From assembly GCF_009834125.1 (NCBI RefSeq), contig NZ_CP047146.1:4581501-4645500 (forward strand): DNA of 64,000 nt, given 5' to 3'. This document shows positions 17,570 to 26,701 of this stretch, one piece after another (positions within the stretch are counted from its first letter, which is position 1; each line of letters opens with the position of its first letter). The notes beneath the pieces are model-generated. The model had not been told where the DNA came from, did not search any database, and saw only the letters and a program-made list of their open reading frames with translations. A program made the position numbers and the translations under genes. This DNA comes from Streptomyces sp. GS7 (GTDB taxonomy: Bacteria; Actinomycetota; Actinomycetes; Streptomycetales; Streptomycetaceae).

Positions 17570-18910
17570 TCAGGAGGTCTGCACGCGCGCGTCCGTGGCG
17601 AGCAGGGACGCCGACGGCAGCGGGATGCGTGCCGTGTCCGGTAGGGCCGGAACGGCCGGGACAGCGGTGGCGCCCGTGGTGAGGGCGTGGGGGAACTGCG
17701 GCTGTGGACCAGGCACCGCGACCCCGGTGAACGGGATGCCACCGGGTGCCGTCGGCATCGCCCACCTGCCGGCCGGCGAGGGCGACCTGGCCGGAAGCGG
17801 GCAGGCCGCGGTTGTCGCGAGCCGGGCGGGCACTGTGGTGCGCAGATCGTTGCCGCGCAGGCAGTTGTCCCGTCCCTGCGTCGCGGTGGGGAACGTCCAG
17901 CCGACGTCGACGCCGTTGCCGGTGAACGCGTTGTCCACGATCTGGTTGCCGACCGGAGGTATGTCGGCGGTTGCGGTGATCACCAACCCGGCGTTGCTGT
18001 TGCCGGCGATGCGGTTGCGGACGAACTGGTTGTCGCTGCCGCCGTCGATACCGATGCCGGTGCCCCACCCGCCGTCGGCCTGCTCCGGGGTGGCCGTCTG
18101 CTGGTTGGCAGCAATCAGATTGCCCGCGATCACGGCGCCCCGCTGCGGGAGCAACTTCTCCTGGTGGTCGGAGTCGGTGGTCAGGCCGACCCGGTTACCG
18201 ACAAGACGGTTGCCGACCACGTACATGTCGCCACTGGCGTTGGTGCCTTCGTAACCGACCGCGTTGAGCTCGGCGACGTTGTCCCGCACCACGATGTGAC
18301 ACGGCTTGCACTGCCCGACATAGATCCCCGAGTCGGCCCCGCCTGACGTGTAGGCATGCTCGATGACACCGTTCTGCGCGGAGAACGCGTAGATGCCGTA
18401 CAGACCGTTGCGGGTCGCGGTCACATACGAGACCAGGAACGACTTCAGGAAGGTGACGGGCTCATCGCCGGTGTCGTAGCCGCCGCTTCGCCCCGGCAGC
18501 CCGGCGGCCGCCGCGGCCGAACCGGTGACCAGTACCCCGTTCTGCGTGTTGTTCTCCACGGTCAGGTTCTCCACGGCCACCCCGGGCGCCGCGACGACGA
18601 CACCGTTCGGCTGCTGCAGCCGCCCGTCGATGACGACCTTGTCCCGGGACGCGCCGCGAAGAGTGATGCGAGCCGTGCCGATCTTCACCGACTCGTGGTA
18701 CACGCCCGGAGCCACCAGCACCAGGTCGCCGGGCCGAGCCAACGACACCGCAGCCGAGATCGTCGGGGCGTCGGCAGGCACTCGGATCGTCACCTGCGTA
18801 CCGGTCGGTCGCCGGCCTATGCCCGACCCGCCATCGCCGTCGCTGCAGCCGACCACAAGTGTCAGCGTGCCCACTAGCGCGGCCAACACGCGAAGAGCTG
18901 ATCGAGGCAT
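17570..18910 (-). CDS. Right-handed parallel beta-helix lipoprotein
   Basis: A 446-residue lipid-anchored protein. The signal ends in the lipobox LVVGC (about residue 22). From ~40 a right-handed beta-helix begins with VRVPADAPTISAAVSLARPG and GDLVLVAPGVYHESV, the pattern of NosD/pectate-lyase-like copper- or polysaccharide-binding helices. Later turns contain NNTQNGVLVTG, GADSGIYVGQC and NSNAGLVITATAD. The final ~60 residues are proline-rich. ATG at 18910 sits after GGGA. It is divergent from the DyP peroxidase by about 90 bp. Its ligand is not evident. Confidence 0.85.
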   Translation of the reverse strand: MPRSALRVLAALVGTLTLVVGCSDGDGGSGIGRRPTGTQVTIRVPADAPTISAAVSLARPGDLVLVAPGVYHESVKIGTARITLRGASRDKVVIDGRLQQPNGVVVAAPGVAVENLTVENNTQNGVLVTGSAAAAAGLPGRSGGYDTGDEPVTFLKSFLVSYVTATRNGLYGIYAFSAQNGVIEHAYTSGGADSGIYVGQCKPCHIVVRDNVAELNAVGYEGTNASGDMYVVGNRLVGNRVGLTTDSDHQEKLLPQRGAVIAGNLIAANQQTATPEQADGGWGTGIGIDGGSDNQFVRNRIAGNSNAGLVITATADIPPVGNQIVDNAFTGNGVDVGWTFPTATQGRDNCLRGNDLRTTVPARLATTAACPLPARSPSPAGRWAMPTAPGGIPFTGVAVPGPQPQFPHALTTGATAVPAVPALPDTARIPLPSASLLATDARVQTS

Positions 18911-18997
18911 GATCCCAGTCTGGCATGACGCCCAATTCCGCGCCAGAATAGGGAGATTGACCGGCACGCACGATTCGGGTGTGGCACTCTGCACACC

Positions 18998-20155
18998 ATG
19001 CACCGAGCCGACCACCACCCGTCGCGACGCAGGTTCCTCGATGTCGCCGGCACCATGGTGGCCGCCGGTCTGACCGCCGGGTGCACATCGGACTCCGCCC
19101 AACAAGGCCGGCACGCCCCTTCCGCGGCGGCCACACCCATGCCGGTTCCGGCAACGGGCCGGCACCAGGCAGGCATCACGCTCCCCCAGCCGGCCCAGCG
19201 CAACCTGCTGGCCGTGGTGGCCGACCTCGGTACTCCCAGGGCCGCCGGGCCGCTACTGGCCGAACTCGGCCAGGCCATCCGCACACTCATCGTGGGGACC
19301 GACCCGCGGTTGCTGGGCCTGCCACCGGGCGACCTCACCGTGACCGTCGGCGTGGGACCCCGGCTGGTGCGCACGGCCGGTGCCTCGCTGCCCGGCGCGG
19401 CCGACCTCCCGCGATTCTCCCGCGAGCGGATCGCCCCGCGGGCACGCGGCGGTGACCTGCTGATACAGATCTGCGCCGGCGACCCGCTGCTCTTACCGGT
19501 CGTCGCCGCCGCGCTCCTGGACCAGGCCGGTGACCGCATTCGCGAACGCTGGCGGCAGTCCGCACGCCGCGGTACGAACGTGCCCGTCGGCAACGGCCTT
19601 ACCGCGCCACGAAATCCGCTCGGTTTCATCGACGGCATCGTGGGCCCACACACGACCGCCGAACAACGACGCGACCTGTGGCTGGCCGGACCCCCTGCGG
19701 TCGCCGGCGGCACCCTTGCGGTACTGCGGCGCATGGAACTCGACCTGCCGCGGTTCGCCGCCCTGTCCGTAGCCGAGCAGGAGGCGGTCTTCGGGCGGCG
19801 CCGGGCCAACGGCGTCCCCCTCTCCGGCGGCGCCGTCGCCTCGGGCCCGGAACTCGGCGCCAAGACACCGGACGGGCGCTATCTCGTCCCCGTGGACGCC
19901 CACGTGCGCAGGGCGAACGCCGCCGTGGTCGGCGCCGGCCTCATGCTCCGCCGCTCCTACAGCACCGACGAGCCCGCCCCCGGCCTGCTCTTCATCAGCT
20001 TCCAGAACGACCTGCGGACCTTCACCGCCACCCTCACCCACATGGACACCTCCGACGCACTGCTGCAATTCACCACCACAACCGCCAGCGCGACCTTCCT
20101 GATCCTCCCCGGCTTCGACCGGCAACACCCGCTCGGTTCCCAGCTGTTCGGCTGA
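18998..20155 (+). CDS. DyP-type haem peroxidase, Tat-exported lipoprotein
   Basis: A 385-residue dye-decolourising peroxidase. The twin-arginine signal SRRRFLDVAG is followed by a lipobox-like LTAGC near residue 29, so it is probably folded with haem inside the cell and anchored outside. The diagnostic GxxDG motif is present as NPLGFIDGIVG. The proximal haem histidine is in VDAHVRRANA, and the distal Arg region is in the LLFISFQNDL segment near the end. EfeB proteins look similar, but no EfeU or EfeO gene adjoins, so an iron-uptake role is not supported. It follows a divergent promoter shared with the beta-helix lipoprotein. Confidence 0.9.
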   Translation: MHRADHHPSRRRFLDVAGTMVAAGLTAGCTSDSAQQGRHAPSAAATPMPVPATGRHQAGITLPQPAQRNLLAVVADLGTPRAAGPLLAELGQAIRTLIVGTDPRLLGLPPGDLTVTVGVGPRLVRTAGASLPGAADLPRFSRERIAPRARGGDLLIQICAGDPLLLPVVAAALLDQAGDRIRERWRQSARRGTNVPVGNGLTAPRNPLGFIDGIVGPHTTAEQRRDLWLAGPPAVAGGTLAVLRRMELDLPRFAALSVAEQEAVFGRRRANGVPLSGGAVASGPELGAKTPDGRYLVPVDAHVRRANAAVVGAGLMLRRSYSTDEPAPGLLFISFQNDLRTFTATLTHMDTSDALLQFTTTTASATFLILPGFDRQHPLGSQLFG

Positions 20156-20209
20156 TCACGCCGTGCCCCTTCGCTGCGGCTGCGGGCGGTACACGGAAGA
20201 GGATCCTGC

Positions 20210-20640
20210 AGGCTGTCCAGCCCAGCACCGGCCCGCCGAGGCGGTGAGCCGCGCACGTGGCGGGTTCACCACCGAGATCCACCTGACCAGTGAGGCGGAT
20301 GCCGCCCACTGGCCGCTGTCCATACTGTCCCCCGGGCAGTGGGGTGATGCGCCGCAGTTGCTCCCGGTCCTGGACCGTATCCGTGTCCCACGCCCAGCGG
20401 GCGGGCACCCGCGGACCCGCGGACCCGCCCTGACCGTCTGCACGACGATAAGGCGTACAGCTCCCGTCGGAACGGCTTCTCCCTGCGGCGACGGCAGATC
20501 CAGCACACTGTTCCCGAGCACAGAGGCCCACGATCAGAGATCGGCGGTACTTCCGGGTGAACAGCCTTGCGGTCTCCGGCTGTTCGAGCGGAGAGACGAC
20601 CTGCACATGGGTTCCGAGGTCCAGCCCCGTCCCCGTCGCC
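20210..20640 (+). pseudogene. IS5-family transposase remnant
   Basis: A decayed C-terminal half of an IS5-type transposase. Recognisable parts are TTEIHLTSEADAAHWPLS, PGQWGDAPQLLPVLDRIRVP and, after a frame change, AYSSRRNGFSLRRRQIQHTV. Neither the N-terminal part nor terminal repeats were found. It marks an old insertion next to the DyP gene. Confidence 0.7.
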
Positions 20641-21713
20641 GCGGGTCGAAACCTGACGGGTCGACCCTGCCGGTCGGTGGACTCGATGACGGGCTTCCGA
20701 TGATCGTCCGACGACGGCTGCGCCTGATAACCCTTCGCCGAGTCGAGCCAGTCAACAGGTCAGTGCAGTCAACTGGCCAGGCACGGCGGGCTCGCTGACC
20801 CATCGGACACGCCCCAGGGCGCCTTCTTGTACGGGTGGGGCAGGCATAGCGCACTGCGTCGCCGGTGGGGCAGGGCGCCGGGACCTCCGTCTCACGGGGT
20901 TCGGGCAAGGTGGATCTCACCGCGTGCAGCGCGTCGGGAGGGACTTCCTCGGCTCTGTCACATCGGCATCAGGGCCCGGAACCCCCACAGCAGCGCGCGA
21001 GTCGAAGGACGAGCAGCGCGTCGAGGTCGCCTGCCGGGGGCTCGGTCGAGCGGTTTGACAGACCGGTTTCGCCGGGGGTGCCTGCCCGTAGTTCGCTCCA
21101 TGGTCACAACTGAGCGGCAGCGGCAAGAGGCTCCTGCCGCTGAGCGTGAAGAAGCCCGCGACCAGCGAAAACGCCCAGTGACGTGAGCGATGCCTTACGA
21201 CGGATCGCCGACGCCGTGACCGATGTCACATGGGCTGAGGTGCTGAGCGTGCTCGGTGTCGTCTCGGTGCGTCGGCGGCCCGTCACGGCAGAGGCGCCCG
21301 GAACGCCTCTGCCGCGCAGGGAGGCCCCTGGAACGTCCACTCCGAGGTCGAGGTGGGTGTGAGCTTCGGGGTTGTCCCTCGGCGCAGCCCAACGCTGTCT
21401 ACTTGCCACTGAAGAAGCCTGGATCACCGGCCGGCTCCGGTCGTGGACATCCGCCGCGAACCTCCGACGAGCGGGTGGTCCCACCCGCCGTAACGTGCCC
21501 CCTGCCGGGCGTACTCAGGTGGGCGGGGCCGCTTCCCGGCCTGAAGCAGCACCCCGTCCTGTGACGGCCCACACAACGGGTTGCGCGACCGATGGGTTAC
21601 CGTTTCCGGACTTGCCGGATCGTCGCAGAGCCACGCGGAGAGAACGTTTGCCTCCTCACGACTCAGCTCACGTCTCAGCCCCTGCGGATTCCGGGCCCTC
21701 TGGGAACAGCGCC
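20641..21713. other. Long stretch without a recognised gene
   Basis: Over 1 kb between a transposase relic and the lipoprotein gene. A 59-codon frame at 21183-21362 (GTG start, VSDALRRIADAVTDVTWAEV) looks slightly protein-like but has no ribosome-binding site. Otherwise only shadow frames are open. It may be decayed DNA. Confidence 0.35.
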
Positions 21714-22433
21714 GTGCCCCATGTCCGCGGCCTGCCCTCGCCCCGTGCCGTCGTATGGGCGGTGGCGTCGGCGATCGTGGCGGTGGGCTCGGCGGCGCTG
21801 CTGGGCGGGTGTGCGGAGGCCGGTGCGCCAACGAGCGCGGGGCATGCCGCTCCCGTTACCGGCCCGGCGGAGTTGTGGCCCGGCAGTAAGCCCGTGCCGG
21901 CGGAGCCACCGGCCACGGGAAGCCAGGAGAAGCCGCAGCCGCTGACCGCGCTGCCGCGAGTGCCGTCCGGGGACATCCGGAAGGTGTCCGCGGGCTCCGT
22001 CCTCCTGGCGCAGATCGACGTCGACAAGCGCCACGGCCAGCCGGTCTTCGACAAGGATGAGGAGCGCACGATCCGCTCCTGTGCCGACAAGCCGGGATCG
22101 GACTCCTGCCCTGTACGGGCCCCCGAATACCACGATCTGACCGGCGACGGTAAGGACGAGCTGATCGTCGGCGTTCGGAGCGGAAGCAACCTCCTGATCA
22201 TCTATGCCTACACGGTCAAGAACGGGGTGGTGACCTCGATCCTGGATTCCACCAGTTCCCCGCAGTCGGTGGAGGTCGCCGACCACAAGCTGGTCATCCA
22301 CGAGCCCGGGGACGCTCCCGGCTACGAGAGCCGCACGGTCTACGCCTGGGACGCGCGGCACCAGGTCATGACCATCCAGGACGTGGGCTACGGCCGGCGG
22401 GCCCCGGCCTCTGCAACCCCTTCGGGCAGGTGA
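21714..22433 (+). CDS. Lipoprotein paired with a histidine kinase (possibly CseA-like)
   Basis: A 239-residue lipoprotein. The signal runs to the lipobox LLGGC (about residue 33), followed by a Pro/Ala-rich linker and a globular domain with LTGDGKDELIVGVRSGSNLL, IYAYTVKNGVVTSILDS and a YESRTVYAWD end. The GTG at 21714 follows GGGA; a TTG at 21648 with GGAGAG upstream is an alternative. It ends 3 bp before a histidine kinase gene, which suggests a lipoprotein that modulates the sensor, like CseA beside CseC in the Streptomyces sigE operon. That relation is inferred from arrangement. Confidence 0.75.
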   Translation: MPHVRGLPSPRAVVWAVASAIVAVGSAALLGGCAEAGAPTSAGHAAPVTGPAELWPGSKPVPAEPPATGSQEKPQPLTALPRVPSGDIRKVSAGSVLLAQIDVDKRHGQPVFDKDEERTIRSCADKPGSDSCPVRAPEYHDLTGDGKDELIVGVRSGSNLLIIYAYTVKNGVVTSILDSTSSPQSVEVADHKLVIHEPGDAPGYESRTVYAWDARHQVMTIQDVGYGRRAPASATPSGR

Positions 22434-22436
22434 GCC

Positions 22437-23735
22437 GTGCGCCCTCTCCGGCCGCGTCCGCCGCGGTGGCTGCCTGCCTGGACGGCGATGCTCCGCTGGA
22501 GGGCCGCCGTCTTCATCACCGTCATGTGCTGCCTGCTCGCCACGGTGCTCGGCACCCTGGTGCACGTCCTCGTCGACCGGCAGACCCAGGATCGCGCGCG
22601 CCACGCGGCGCTGGCGGAACTGGGCCGCAGCAAGTCCGCCTACGTCGCCGGCGACCCTCTCGACCGCAACGTCTCGGTGAACCCGCCGGACCTCCCCGCG
22701 CCGCTCCGTGAGATGACCGTGCGGCGGCACGAGCGCGGTACCCAACTCGCCACGCACCAGGGCCGCCCCGTGATGTGGGCCGCCACCCCCGTCACCGGCG
22801 GAAAGGTGCTCGCGCTACGGCTGGACTACAGCGAACAGGCAGCCTCCCTCCGCGGCCTGGACCGGGCCATCACCGGCTCCTCCGCCGCCGCGATCGCCCT
22901 CACCCTGGCCGCCGGACTGCTCTCCGTCTCCCGTATCACCCGCCGACTGCACCACACGGCCCGCGTCGCCCGACGTATCGCCGCCGGCGATCTCGACGCC
23001 CGTGTGAACGACCCCCGCGCCCGGCGCCCCGACCGAGCCCAGGACGAGGCCGCCGCCGTGGCGACCGCCCTCGACGCGATGGCCGCCAGCCTCCAGACCC
23101 GGCTGCACAGCGAACAGCGTTTCACCGCCGACGTCTCCCACGAGCTGCGCACACCGCTCGCCGGGCTCCACTCCGCGGCTGAACTGCTGCCGCCCGGCCG
23201 CCCGACCGACCTGGTGCGCGACCGGGTCCAGGCCCTGCGCGGGCTGACCGAGGACCTGCTGGAGATCTCCCGGCTCGACGCCCGGGTCGAGAGCGCCGAC
23301 CTGGACGTCCAGCAACTGGGCCCACTGGCCGAACGCGCGGTACGGGCCACCGGAACGACAACCGAGGTCCGCGTCGTAGCGGACGACCTTGTCGAGACCG
23401 ACCGGCGCAGGCTCGAACGCGTCCTGGGAAACCTCGTCGCCAACGCCCACAAACACGGCCGCCCGCCCGTCATCGTCACCGTCGACGCCTCAGTCATCAC
23501 CGTGCGCGACCACGGCGACGGCTACCCCGCCTACCTTCTCGACCAGGGACCCCAGCGCTTTCGTAGCCAGTCGGGCGGGTCTGAGGGCGGCAAGCGGACC
23601 GGCCACGGCCTGGGCCTGACCATCGCCGCCGGCCAGGCCCACGTCCTCGGCGCCGACCTCCACTTCTCCAACTCCCCCGACGGCGGCGCCGTCGCCCAAC
23701 TCCACCTCCCGCCCTCCCCCGAGCAGCGCAGCTGA
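22437..23735 (+). CDS. Sensor histidine kinase (HisKA type)
   Basis: A 432-residue membrane sensor. One membrane span near residues 18-40, an extracellular domain of ~100 residues, a second span (AAAIALTLAAGLLSV), a HAMP-like linker, then FTADVSHELRTPLAGLHSA (H box with the phosphorylated His), NLVANAHKHGRP (N box) and RTGHGLGLTIAAGQAHVLG (G boxes). The GTG start lies 3 bp after the lipoprotein gene. No response-regulator gene is next to it, unlike the two-component system at 6.8-8.7 kb, so its partner is elsewhere or lost. A hairpin lies downstream. Confidence 0.9.
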   Translation: MRPLRPRPPRWLPAWTAMLRWRAAVFITVMCCLLATVLGTLVHVLVDRQTQDRARHAALAELGRSKSAYVAGDPLDRNVSVNPPDLPAPLREMTVRRHERGTQLATHQGRPVMWAATPVTGGKVLALRLDYSEQAASLRGLDRAITGSSAAAIALTLAAGLLSVSRITRRLHHTARVARRIAAGDLDARVNDPRARRPDRAQDEAAAVATALDAMAASLQTRLHSEQRFTADVSHELRTPLAGLHSAAELLPPGRPTDLVRDRVQALRGLTEDLLEISRLDARVESADLDVQQLGPLAERAVRATGTTTEVRVVADDLVETDRRRLERVLGNLVANAHKHGRPPVIVTVDASVITVRDHGDGYPAYLLDQGPQRFRSQSGGSEGGKRTGHGLGLTIAAGQAHVLGADLHFSNSPDGGAVAQLHLPPSPEQRS

Positions 23736-23907
23736 CCGACCTGCTCATACCTCGGTGCCATCTCATCGGCCGGCGTCGAGATCGTCGCCGACCCCGAGAA
23801 CTCGACCGGATCGGCGTCGCCGCGCGGCCCTGCCTCCGCTTGTCGCTCGCCGAGGCTGCCCAGCACCCGAGCCTTCGGCCGTCGCAACGAGACCACAGGC
23901 CGCACAA

Positions 23908-23946
23908 CAGCGGCCCCCGGCTGCGGAATCGAGCCGGGGGCCGCTG
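23908..23946 (+). terminator. Perfect 15-bp hairpin after the histidine kinase
   Basis: CAGCGGCCCCCGGCT (23908-23922) pairs exactly with 23932-23946 over a 9-nt loop. It is 170 bp after the kinase stop. The rest of 23736-24281 shows no gene. Confidence 0.6.
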
Positions 23947-24281
23947 GTGCGCCGGAGACGGCCAAGACCGATTCGGCCTCGCAGCTCGGTGCGCAGGTCC
24001 CGGTCGCCGCCCCACCCAGACCACCGTACAAAGCCATGTTGTTGACGCACACCTGGGTGCGCGCCCGCAAGATCTTCCCGACCCTCGGGGCGATGTGGCT
24101 GCTTATGCTCGTCTCCCACCTCGCGAAGTAGCGCGAAGCCGACCGACGGATCCTGGGATGCGTCGGCGGGTGGGCACCAGTCGATCGATGCGCCGGTGCG
24201 GGCGATCGCCGATCGCGGCAGCGGTCCGTCCATGCCTTGCCGTAGGCGATCAGCGATCTGCCGGAACCGGGAGTGTCCGGA

Positions 24282-25973
24282 CTAGCAGTGGACCGGCTTG
24301 CCGCTCTGGCGGATGATGTTGTCGGCGGACATCCAGCCCGCGTCCTTCGTCCCGGCGATGCGGGCGTAGATCCACTTGTGGCCGTAGGAGTTCTCGACCG
24401 AGCAGTGGAACCACAGCTTCGTGCCGGACTTGGCCGAGGCCGCGGAGGAGCAGTCCTTGTAGGGCCCCGTGAGGATTTTGTGGTCGCCGGACAGGTAGCC
24501 GTACGTTCCCGGCTTCGGGTCGAGGTGGTTCCAGCCACTGCAGGTTGTTGGCACCGAAGTGGGCTTGGCCGATGAAGAAGGGGATGCGCGCCGCGGAGCG
24601 CTCGGCTTGGCCGACGGAGAGGCGGAGGGCAGGGAGTTCCCGCCGGCGACCGTTCCCTCGCCGCTCGGTTGACCCTTGCTGGCCGGGAAGTTGCTTGCTG
24701 AGGCGGCCTGCGGCTCGTTACCGCTCGCCCCGCTGGTCAAGGCGTAGGTGACGCCGCCTCCCGCGACCACGACGAAGGCGGCCGCCGCCGCGGTGAGGGT
24801 ACGGTTTCGGCGCCGACCGCTGTCGGCCGTGGCGGGGTCGGAGCCGGGAGCGTGACTGGCGGCCGGTACGCCGGGGTGTGGAAGCGTGGGCGGCAGGCCG
24901 GAGGGTGGGTAGCCGGTGTGCGGAGCCTGAGGGGAGGAGGAGGGGGGCTCGAACCTCGGTGCGGCGCTGAAGCCGGGTGGCGGTGTCGGTGCTGTAGCCG
25001 GGAATGGTGTGGGGGCGGCGGTGCGGGGTGGGGAAGCTGCCGCGGACTCCGTCGATGTAAGGGCGGGGGTGGGTGCCCCGGGAGGCACGGGGGTTGGCGG
25101 CGTGAGGTTCATCGTCCTGCCTGCGGCCGCTCGCTCCAGCATCTCGCGTGCCTGCTCGGCTGTGGGCCGGTTCTCCGGCGCCTTCGCCATCAGGGCCTGT
25201 AGCACCGGCGACAGCGGCCCCGAGCGCCGGGGCTCCGGCAGGGGCTCGGTGATGATCGCCGACAGGGTGGACCACACGGACGTGCGGCGGAACGGTGCCG
25301 TGCCTTCCACTGCCGCGTACAGCGTCATGCCGAGCGACCAGATGTCCGACGCGGGGCCGGGCGCCGAGCCCTGCGCGCGCTCCGGCGGCAGATAGTCGAG
25401 GGAGCCGACGAGCTGACCGCTCTGGGTCAGCTTGGCCGCGGCCTCGTCGTCGGAGGTTTCCATGGTGGCGATGCCGAAATCGGTGAGCACGACCCGTCCG
25501 CCATGCTCCAGCAGCACGTTCCCCGGCTTGACGTCCCGGTGCAGAACGCCCACCCGGTGCGCGGCGTCAAGCGCGTCCATCAACTTGGCGCCGATCGCCG
25601 CCGCCTCGTGCGGCTCCAGCGGGCCGCGCTCCGTCAGTACCTCGTCGAGCGATGGCCCGTCGACGAGTTCCATGACGATGACCGGCAGGCCCTGCTCCTC
25701 GGTGACGTCGTGCACGGTGACCACGCCGGTGTGCCGGATACGGGCCGCGGCCTGCGCCTCCCGCTGCATCCGAGTCCGCAGGTCGCGCAGTTCGGATGTG
25801 GAGGCGTCGGTGAAGGCCCGCAGGACCTTGACGGCGACCTCGCGGTTCAGCAGCTCGTCCATTGCCCGAGCGACCACGCCCATGCCGCCGCGCCCGATCG
25901 TCGCGGTCACTCGGTACCGGCCCCCGAGAGCCTTGCCTATCAGCTCATCGCCGCCCGCTTCCCGCGCCGTCAC
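24282..25973 (-). CDS. Membrane serine/threonine protein kinase (PknB-like)
   Basis: A 563-residue Hanks-type kinase. The kinase domain (about 20-275) has the glycine loop IGRGGMGVV, invariant lysine in VAVKVL (~49), catalytic loop HRDVKPGNVLL (~145), DFG (~165) and SDIWSLG. Next is a long Pro/Ala-rich linker, one membrane span (LTAAAAAFVVVAGGGVTYAL), a Ser/Pro-rich spacer and a compact extracellular C-terminal domain of ~85 residues with four cysteines (from CSGWNHL to GKPVHC), which looks SH3-like and may bind the cell wall. The GTG start at 25973 follows AACGGGG. It is monocistronic. Confidence 0.92.
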   Translation of the reverse strand: MTAREAGGDELIGKALGGRYRVTATIGRGGMGVVARAMDELLNREVAVKVLRAFTDASTSELRDLRTRMQREAQAAARIRHTGVVTVHDVTEEQGLPVIVMELVDGPSLDEVLTERGPLEPHEAAAIGAKLMDALDAAHRVGVLHRDVKPGNVLLEHGGRVVLTDFGIATMETSDDEAAAKLTQSGQLVGSLDYLPPERAQGSAPGPASDIWSLGMTLYAAVEGTAPFRRTSVWSTLSAIITEPLPEPRRSGPLSPVLQALMAKAPENRPTAEQAREMLERAAAGRTMNLTPPTPVPPGAPTPALTSTESAAASPPRTAAPTPFPATAPTPPPGFSAAPRFEPPSSSPQAPHTGYPPSGLPPTLPHPGVPAASHAPGSDPATADSGRRRNRTLTAAAAAFVVVAGGGVTYALTSGASGNEPQAASASNFPASKGQPSGEGTVAGGNSLPSASPSAKPSAPRRASPSSSAKPTSVPTTCSGWNHLDPKPGTYGYLSGDHKILTGPYKDCSSAASAKSGTKLWFHCSVENSYGHKWIYARIAGTKDAGWMSADNIIRQSGKPVHC

Positions 25974-26701
25974 CGCATACCCCGTTCCCCTACCGTTCGT
26001 CGCTGCTCGTCGTTCGCACCTGCGCCCCAGCGTAAAGGCAGCTCCTCCTCGACCAACCGGCGGTCCGGTGTGGCTGGTGCTCGACCGGGAGGGGCCGCCC
26101 CCGAGGATCCCCGGGGGCGGCTCCGGACCGGCCCTGGGCCCCAGACATGCGCCGATACGTCACGAACAGGAACCAGAGCACCGGTATCAACGCACCGAGG
26201 ACGGCAGGCCGTCGGTACAACGGCTTTCCGGGATCCGGTTTGGGCCGGATCACCGTCCGCTGGGGAAGTCCGGGCTGCCTCCTGGTCCTCTGGAGCATCT
26301 GGCGGCGGGGAGTGGCTCCCAGAGCGCGAGAACTGCCCGGGCGCATACCTCCTGCCGGCCTGCTCGGTCGTCCGGCAGGTCATGACTGGCGGGCGTCGCC
26401 AGACCGGCGGCAGCGGATCCATCGAAGACCTCCTGACCGGTGATATCCGCACGAGCCGCGTGCCCGCCCAGGACGACCGCCGGCCAGGTTCCGGCCCTCT
26501 CTCCAGTAGGCCGCACCCCTTGACACAGCTCGGGCATGACTGAGGCGAAGTGGCAGGGGTGCGGCGGTCGTTGCCGATGTCGGCGTGGCTGGAGAGCAGG
26601 GGCGACTGGCCGCAGGGCTACTACCGTGGGCAGACGATTGACGTCATATCAGACCTGAGGACCCGACGAAGATCTCACGGCTGAGGAAGTACTGCGTCCC
26701 G
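25974..26701. other. Intergenic region with one doubtful small membrane frame
   Basis: A minus-strand frame from 26298 to 25990 (about 102 codons, starting MLQRTRRQPGLPQ) contains one clean hydrophobic span, VLGALIPVLWFLFVTY, but has no ribosome-binding site and a low-complexity tail. On the plus strand near 26575 a short frame gives WLESRGDWPQGYYRGQTIDV, unrecognised. Nothing else seen. Confidence 0.3.

Noticed and set aside
18997..20128. Long minus-strand frames across the DyP peroxidase
   Set aside because: They mirror the codon bias of the real gene and carry no domain motifs.
18998..20155. EfeB of an EfeUOB iron transporter
   Set aside because: No efeU or efeO gene is adjacent; the neighbours are a beta-helix lipoprotein and a transposase relic.
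22437..23735. Assignment of the kinase as CseC
   Set aside because: Only the neighbouring lipoprotein supports it; sigE and cseB equivalents are absent, so it is left as a generic histidine kinase.
26147..26543. Plus-strand frames between the kinase and aminopeptidase genes
   Set aside because: No ribosome-binding site, no hydrophobic or motif pattern, low-complexity composition.
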